This document shows positions 61,001 to 64,000 of a DNA stretch of 64,000 nt, piece after piece (position 1 is the first letter of the stretch; the number at the start of each line of letters is the position of its first letter). The DNA lies in NCBI GenBank assembly GCA_037013495.1, contig CM072807.1, positions 26,702,802-26,766,801 on the forward strand, given 5' to 3'. A program made the position numbers and the translations under genes. The notes under the pieces are model-generated. The model ran no database searches. It worked only from the letters and a program-made list of their open reading frames with translations, and was not told where the DNA came from. The DNA comes from Hippophae tibetana. Lineage: Eukaryota > Streptophyta > Magnoliopsida > Rosales > Elaeagnaceae.

Positions 61001-63256
61001 ATTGGCCTCTTTACTAGATGAAGAACTGGGTAGATTTAAAAGTGTACTAGATTTTGTCATCACTTCATTATTGTCTAGTTGTTCAAGGTACCCTTTAATT
61101 TCTTCATCTAAATCTTCTTCAACCTTTTCAAGTGTAAGAACGGTTTCAAGCTTGTCTTCTATTCTGGTTCGGAAAAAGGTGTTTTGGACAAGATTATCCA
61201 AAGGATCAACATCAAATATTTCATCGATGGCAGAAATAGAAGGGAAAGGTGAAGAATCAAAAACTTTAAAATGAACAGTCTCTCCTAAGACTGTCATTGT
61301 CAAATTTCCATCTTGGACATCAATAATAGTTTTAGTAGTTGCCATAAATGGTCTACCAAGCAATATTGTGTGCTCTCTGTCCAATGCTGGATTTTCTTGC
61401 ATATCCAGAACCACAAAGTCAACAGGTATTATCAGTTTGTCTACCTGTACCAAAACATCCTCAACTATTCCCTCTGGATATTTAAGAGATCTATCTGCAA
61501 GTTGAAGGGACATAGTTGTGGGTTTTAAATCCCCTAGATTGAGCTGTAAGAATATAGAGTAGGGCATCAAATTTATACTAGCACCTAAATCAAGCATTGC
61601 TTTAGCAACCTTCCTATCCCCCATAGTTATGTTTATAATAAAACTTCCAGGGTCTTTCAACTTAGGGGGTAGTTTGTGCTGAAGTACAGCGCTAGAAATT
61701 TCTGATACTACTACTCGTTCATTCAGTTCATACCTCCTTTTCTTACTGTTCAACTCTTTGAAAAACTTGGTATATGAGGGCACATTCATGATCACTTCTA
61801 ATAATGGTAAATTGATATTTACTTTAGAGAGCATATTAAAAAGATCATTGAATTGCTTATCTTGTTTGGATTCTTTCAACCGGTGGGGAAAAGGTACTTG
61901 TATCTGGTGTGGTTCTGTTGTCTTTTGAATTTTGGGGGTGTCAGATGACCCCCCAATGAGTTTTTCAGAAGGCTTGTTAAGTTTAACACTTGTTTCTCCT
62001 TTTTGTGAGATTAGAGTATCGCCTTCTTTGTTACCTGAACTACAAGGTAGATTGTTAGAGATTTCAGGTAAATTGGTATTGACTACCTTACCACTTCGAA
62101 GGGTTCTAACATCCTTTGCTTGTTCTGGTTGACTGGGCAACTTTCCTGGTTCTTTCTTTTGCATTTGTTCAGCCAGTTGCCCAACTTTAGATTCAATTCT
62201 TTTAACCGAAGCCTCCATGGTGTTCAACCTTTGATTAGTTATCAATTGGTTGTCACGACTAACTTGAATAAAAGCATTCAAGCTATCTTCTAAGGTATGT
62301 TTAAAAGATTGGCTTGGTGGGTAAGGGTGGTTGTTATCTGACCTTAGTGTTGGATATTGGGTGTAGCCTGGGTGATTATAGGTGTTTGGATGATACCTTT
62401 GAAAAGATTGGACTTCCTCTATGGCATCGACACTAGAATCACAAGTATTTGAACAATTATGAGTACCATGCCCAATTGAACAACACACTTCACATACCTC
62501 TTGATTTGAAATTTGGTGGGAAGTGAGGAATTTCACTTGTTTAGTCAATTCAGCAAGTTGCAAGGTTATCTCATTATCAGAGCCGACTTCATTGACCTTT
62601 GCTTTCCTTCTACCACCTCTTTGTTGGGAATTAGAACCCAATAGCTCATAGAGATTATAGGTTTCCTCTGCGGTCTTTTCTCCTACAGCACCTCCAGCAG
62701 CATTATCAACCATGTATTGACTCTGTAGTGTCAATCCATCATAAAAGAATTGGTTTTGTAGCTGTAATGGAAAGCTATGATTTTTACATTGAATGAAAAG
62801 GAGTTTGAATCGTTCCCAAGCTTCATGAAAGGGCTCTTCATACATTTGAGAAAATGTTGCTATCTTTGTTCTTAGATCAACAGTCTTTTGATGGGAATAG
62901 AACCTACCCATAAAAATTTCATAGATTGCCTCCCAAGTTTTAAGAGAACCTGACTGTAGAGTAATGAACCATGACCAAGCTTTATCTTTGAGAGTGTAAG
63001 GAAAACACCTCATCCTAAGTTGATCTTCATTAATTGCATGTAGTGGAAAGGTTTGGACAATAGCATAGAATTCTCGAATGAAATTTAAAGGGTCTTCATT
63101 AGGGATACCGTAAAAGGAAGGCAACAAAGAATAATGAATCTTTTTCAATTCATAATTCCTTGCAGCCTCTTGTAATTGGATACCGGAAGTTACATTGCCA
63201 ATGATTGGCATTGTATATTCTTTCATCTTTTTCCGCCTATCTTCAGCATCTCCCAT
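58085..63256 (-). CDS. gag-pol: Gag-Pol polyprotein, Athila-like Ty3/gypsy retrotransposon
   Basis: A single frame of 1,723 codons without stops, encoding the particle protein and replication enzymes. Domains in order: Gag core at about residues 10-195; CCHC zinc knuckle C-x2-C-x4-H-x4-C at 255-268; aspartic protease with DLGAS at 556-560 (DLGA instead of DTGA, usual for this lineage); reverse transcriptase with [10 protein letters not shown] (D939) and FMDDF (D1003, D1004); RNase H with MCDAS (D1150); integrase with an H-H-C-C finger (H1364, H1368, cysteines near 1398-1404) and D1431, D1490, E1526, the last two separated by exactly 35 residues. It ends without a chromodomain. All catalytic residues I checked are present, so the copy is young or under constraint. 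The ATG at 63,256 has an in-frame TAG 33 bases upstream. The N-terminus lacks the roughly 60-residue extension seen in the Gag at 53,511. The 3' LTR is at 54,237; no 5' LTR lies in the window. Confidence 0.96.
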   Translation of the reverse strand: MGDAEDRRKKMKEYTMPIIGNVTSGIQLQEAARNYELKKIHYSLLPSFYGIPNEDPLNFIREFYAIVQTFPLHAINEDQLRMRCFPYTLKDKAWSWFITLQSGSLKTWEAIYEIFMGRFYSHQKTVDLRTKIATFSQMYEEPFHEAWERFKLLFIQCKNHSFPLQLQNQFFYDGLTLQSQYMVDNAAGGAVGEKTAEETYNLYELLGSNSQQRGGRRKAKVNEVGSDNEITLQLAELTKQVKFLTSHQISNQEVCEVCCSIGHGTHNCSNTCDSSVDAIEEVQSFQRYHPNTYNHPGYTQYPTLRSDNNHPYPPSQSFKHTLEDSLNAFIQVSRDNQLITNQRLNTMEASVKRIESKVGQLAEQMQKKEPGKLPSQPEQAKDVRTLRSGKVVNTNLPEISNNLPCSSGNKEGDTLISQKGETSVKLNKPSEKLIGGSSDTPKIQKTTEPHQIQVPFPHRLKESKQDKQFNDLFNMLSKVNINLPLLEVIMNVPSYTKFFKELNSKKRRYELNERVVVSEISSAVLQHKLPPKLKDPGSFIINITMGDRKVAKAMLDLGASINLMPYSIFLQLNLGDLKPTTMSLQLADRSLKYPEGIVEDVLVQVDKLIIPVDFVVLDMQENPALDREHTILLGRPFMATTKTIIDVQDGNLTMTVLGETVHFKVFDSSPFPSISAIDEIFDVDPLDNLVQNTFFRTRIEDKLETVLTLEKVEEDLDEEIKGYLEQLDNNEVMTKSSTLLNLPSSSSSKEANPPEIELKDLPEHLKYVFLGEGETYPVIISSTLTKPQEKELIKVLKQFKKSIGWSIGDIRGISPTMCMHKINLEDGAKPIREAQRRLNPNMQEVVKKEILKLLEERIIYPIADSKWVSPVHVVSKKSGITVVKNDKSELVPTRIITGWRMCIDFRKLNLYMKKDHFPLPFIDQMLERLAGHEFYCFLDGLSGYYQVPIAPEDQEKTTFTCPFGTFAFRRMPFGLCNAPATFQRCMISIFSDMVEKFIEIFMDDFSVFGNSFDDCLHKLTLVLERCIECNLTLSWEKSHFMVQQGIVLGHIISNKGIEVDKAKVELISKLTPPTSVKGIRSFLGHAGFYRRFIKDFSKISRPLCNLLSKDADFDFNNDCLTSFNTLKDKLTSTPVIMAPNWSLPFEIMCDASDYAIGAVLGQRVDKRLHVIYYASKTLNDAQMNYTTTEKEFLAIVFSLDKFRSYLVGSKVIVHSDHAALRYLLSKPNAKPRLIRWVLLLQEFDLEIKDKKGSENLVADHFSRLISHFNSLKDESNDDIVETFPDEQLFFIGPNPWYADIVNYLATGVLRPNTSYQDKKRFFKTIKDYFWDDPYLYKIGQDQVIRRCVPEEEHKSILTFCHELHCGGHFGGEKTARKILQSGFFWPTLFKDAHMFCAQCDRCQRTGNISKRDEMPLTSNLVVKLFDVWGIDFMGPFPPSNGFQYILVAVDYVSKWVEAIPTKTNDANVVVKFLKDFIFSRFGTPRAIISDGGSHFCNKLFDGVLNKYNITHKVATPYHPQTSGLVEVSNRKIKGILERTVRPSRKDWAFKLNDALWAYRTAYKTPIGMSPYRLIFGKACHLLVELEHKAYWAIKELNMDLDKAGEKRVLQLHELEEIRNEAYENAKLYKERTKRYHDKRLAPKTLHPGMKVLLFNSRLRLFPGKLRSRWDGPFKIVQVSEHGVVELLDSKTQKTFKVNGHRVKPYFEEPNNIAEMDCIWLSNP

Positions 63257-63602
63257 GGTTGATTGTAGTTGAAAATGATCCTCCTCCTATTGTGTATCAA
63301 CATTTTGCTCTTAGTAGATATTTTTATAACTTGATAAAACGTAAAGGCTTAAAGCAAAAAGTTGCAAGGAACTAAATTTTTTTTTTTAATTTAAATTTAA
63401 ACGAATGGACACAATTTTTGAAACAAACAAATTTATTTCATTTGAATTTTTATTACACACAAACTAAAACAAAGCAAAATACAATAATGGGTGACCTCCC
63501 ATACAGGACTAAAATTTATCGTCCTCTAGTAAGACGTTGCTTGGAGATTGCAGAATGAAAAACTCAATGTCTCCTCTTCATTGAATTCATTTAAGTATCA
63601 AA
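63257..63602 (-). other. Spacer between the upstream gag fragment and gag-pol
   Basis: 346 bp with T/A runs. It contains the diverged hairpin ATGGGAGGTCACCCAT (63,487-63,502) and a purine stretch GGAGGAGGAT near 63,280. It has no LTR and no PBS, so it is not an ordinary 5' leader for the downstream gag-pol. Its start resembles the region just after pol at 58,085. Confidence 0.6.
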
Positions 63603-64000
63603 TTAGTCTTTGCCTTTTTGCAAATGTTCAACTAACTGTTCAACTTGAACTTCCACCTTTTTGATAGAAGCTTCCACAGAGTCCAACCGTTGATTGGTTT
63701 TAGATTGGTTATCCCTACAAACTTGAATAAAAGAATTCAAGTTGTCCTCCAGGGTTGGTTTATTGGGAATGCTTCTTGGAATAGGTGGGTGGAATTGCTG
63801 GCCTGCCTGGTTTGAGCTTTGAGTGAAAGGAGGGTTGTTTTGCCTCCAAGAAAAATTTGGATGACTTCTCCACCCAGGATTATAGGTATTTGAATTGGGA
63901 TCAAACCTTGGTCTTTGTTGATATGCTCCCAACACATTGACCTGTTCAGGTCCAGTTGTATCTCCTTGATATGGACAGGCTTCAGTACCATGTCCCATGT
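63603..64000 (-). CDS. gag: Second gag, C-terminal part, running off the right edge
   Basis: At least 131 codons open to the window edge, ending KGKD-stop at 63,603. It begins in the second half of a CCHC knuckle (MGHGTEACP) and continues with NTYNPGWRSHPNFSWR, a block typical of Athila Gag. It then runs through TLEDNLNSFIQVCRDNQ and TNQRLDSVEASIKKVE, which align with [17 protein letters not shown] and [16 protein letters not shown] in the downstream gag-pol (about residues 325-365). Unlike that protein it stops before any protease. It may be the missing half of the gag subfamily whose N-terminus is at 53,511, or a remnant of another element with pol deleted. The stop is followed by a copy of the post-pol hairpins. 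Confidence 0.85.
   Translation of the reverse strand, partial: MGHGTEACPYQGDTTGPEQVNVLGAYQQRPRFDPNSNTYNPGWRSHPNFSWRQNNPPFTQSSNQAGQQFHPPIPRSIPNKPTLEDNLNSFIQVCRDNQSKTNQRLDSVEASIKKVEVQVEQLVEHLQKGKD

Noticed and set aside
58775..62132. Plus-strand frames of 66-90 codons within gag-pol
   Set aside because: They are antisense shadows of the intact gag-pol reading frame.

Overview
The window looks like gene-poor heterochromatin of a flowering plant. It is very AT-rich and consists almost entirely of satellite DNA, degenerate plant-telomere-like (TTTAGGG-related) repeats and LTR retrotransposon sequence. The retrotransposons belong to the Athila-like branch of Ty3/gypsy: the primer-binding site matches the 3' end of tRNA-Asp, and there is a single gag-pol frame with no chromodomain. 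I see no host protein-coding gene, rRNA or tRNA. I cannot name the species from sequence alone.

Layout. (1) 1-24,025 is one uninterrupted satellite of 37 monomers of about 649 bp. Three monomer types (A, B, C) form a trimeric higher-order repeat of about 1.95 kb. A nine-monomer block at 1-5,851 recurs at 11,038-16,886 with a nearly constant offset of about 11,037 bp. (2) 24,026-41,687 is a second, unrelated repeat landscape. It has units of about 1.1-1.7 kb built from degenerate TTTAGGG-like tracts, AT-rich spacers and, in most units, a diverged fragment of a retrotransposon LTR that still carries a TATA box. Two LTRs of the resident Athila-like family sit inside it in minus orientation: one with a 5-bp target duplication and an unusual tail of three primer-binding-site repeats (26,919-28,891), and one truncated (36,132 to about 37,640). 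(3) 41,688-43,444 looks like one end of a CACTA transposon and contains a long, near-perfect hairpin. (4) 43,445-45,372 is a plus-strand solo or truncated LTR. (5) 45,628-50,765 is the telomere-like landscape again, in the opposite orientation, with an internal 2.27-kb duplication. (6) 50,766-64,000 holds a plus-strand LTR, PBS, leader and gag N-terminus joined head-on to the 3' LTR of a minus-strand element. That element has an intact 1,723-codon gag-pol (58,085-63,256), and upstream of it lies a second gag C-terminal fragment that runs off the window.

How the parts relate. All five LTRs belong to one family with TGATGAG...CTCATCA ends, a GC-rich U3, paired TGACGTCA sites, a TATA box and a long structured U5. 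The LTRs at 50,766 and 54,237 share derived changes not seen in the others. Together with the dual gag arrangement, this raises two alternatives: a nested insertion, or a single element rearranged by self-integration. The most distinctive observations are the LTR-bearing telomere-like satellite, the LTR with three PBS repeats, the two covarying hairpins in the leader at 53,168-53,264, and the possible gag1 + gag-pol organisation.
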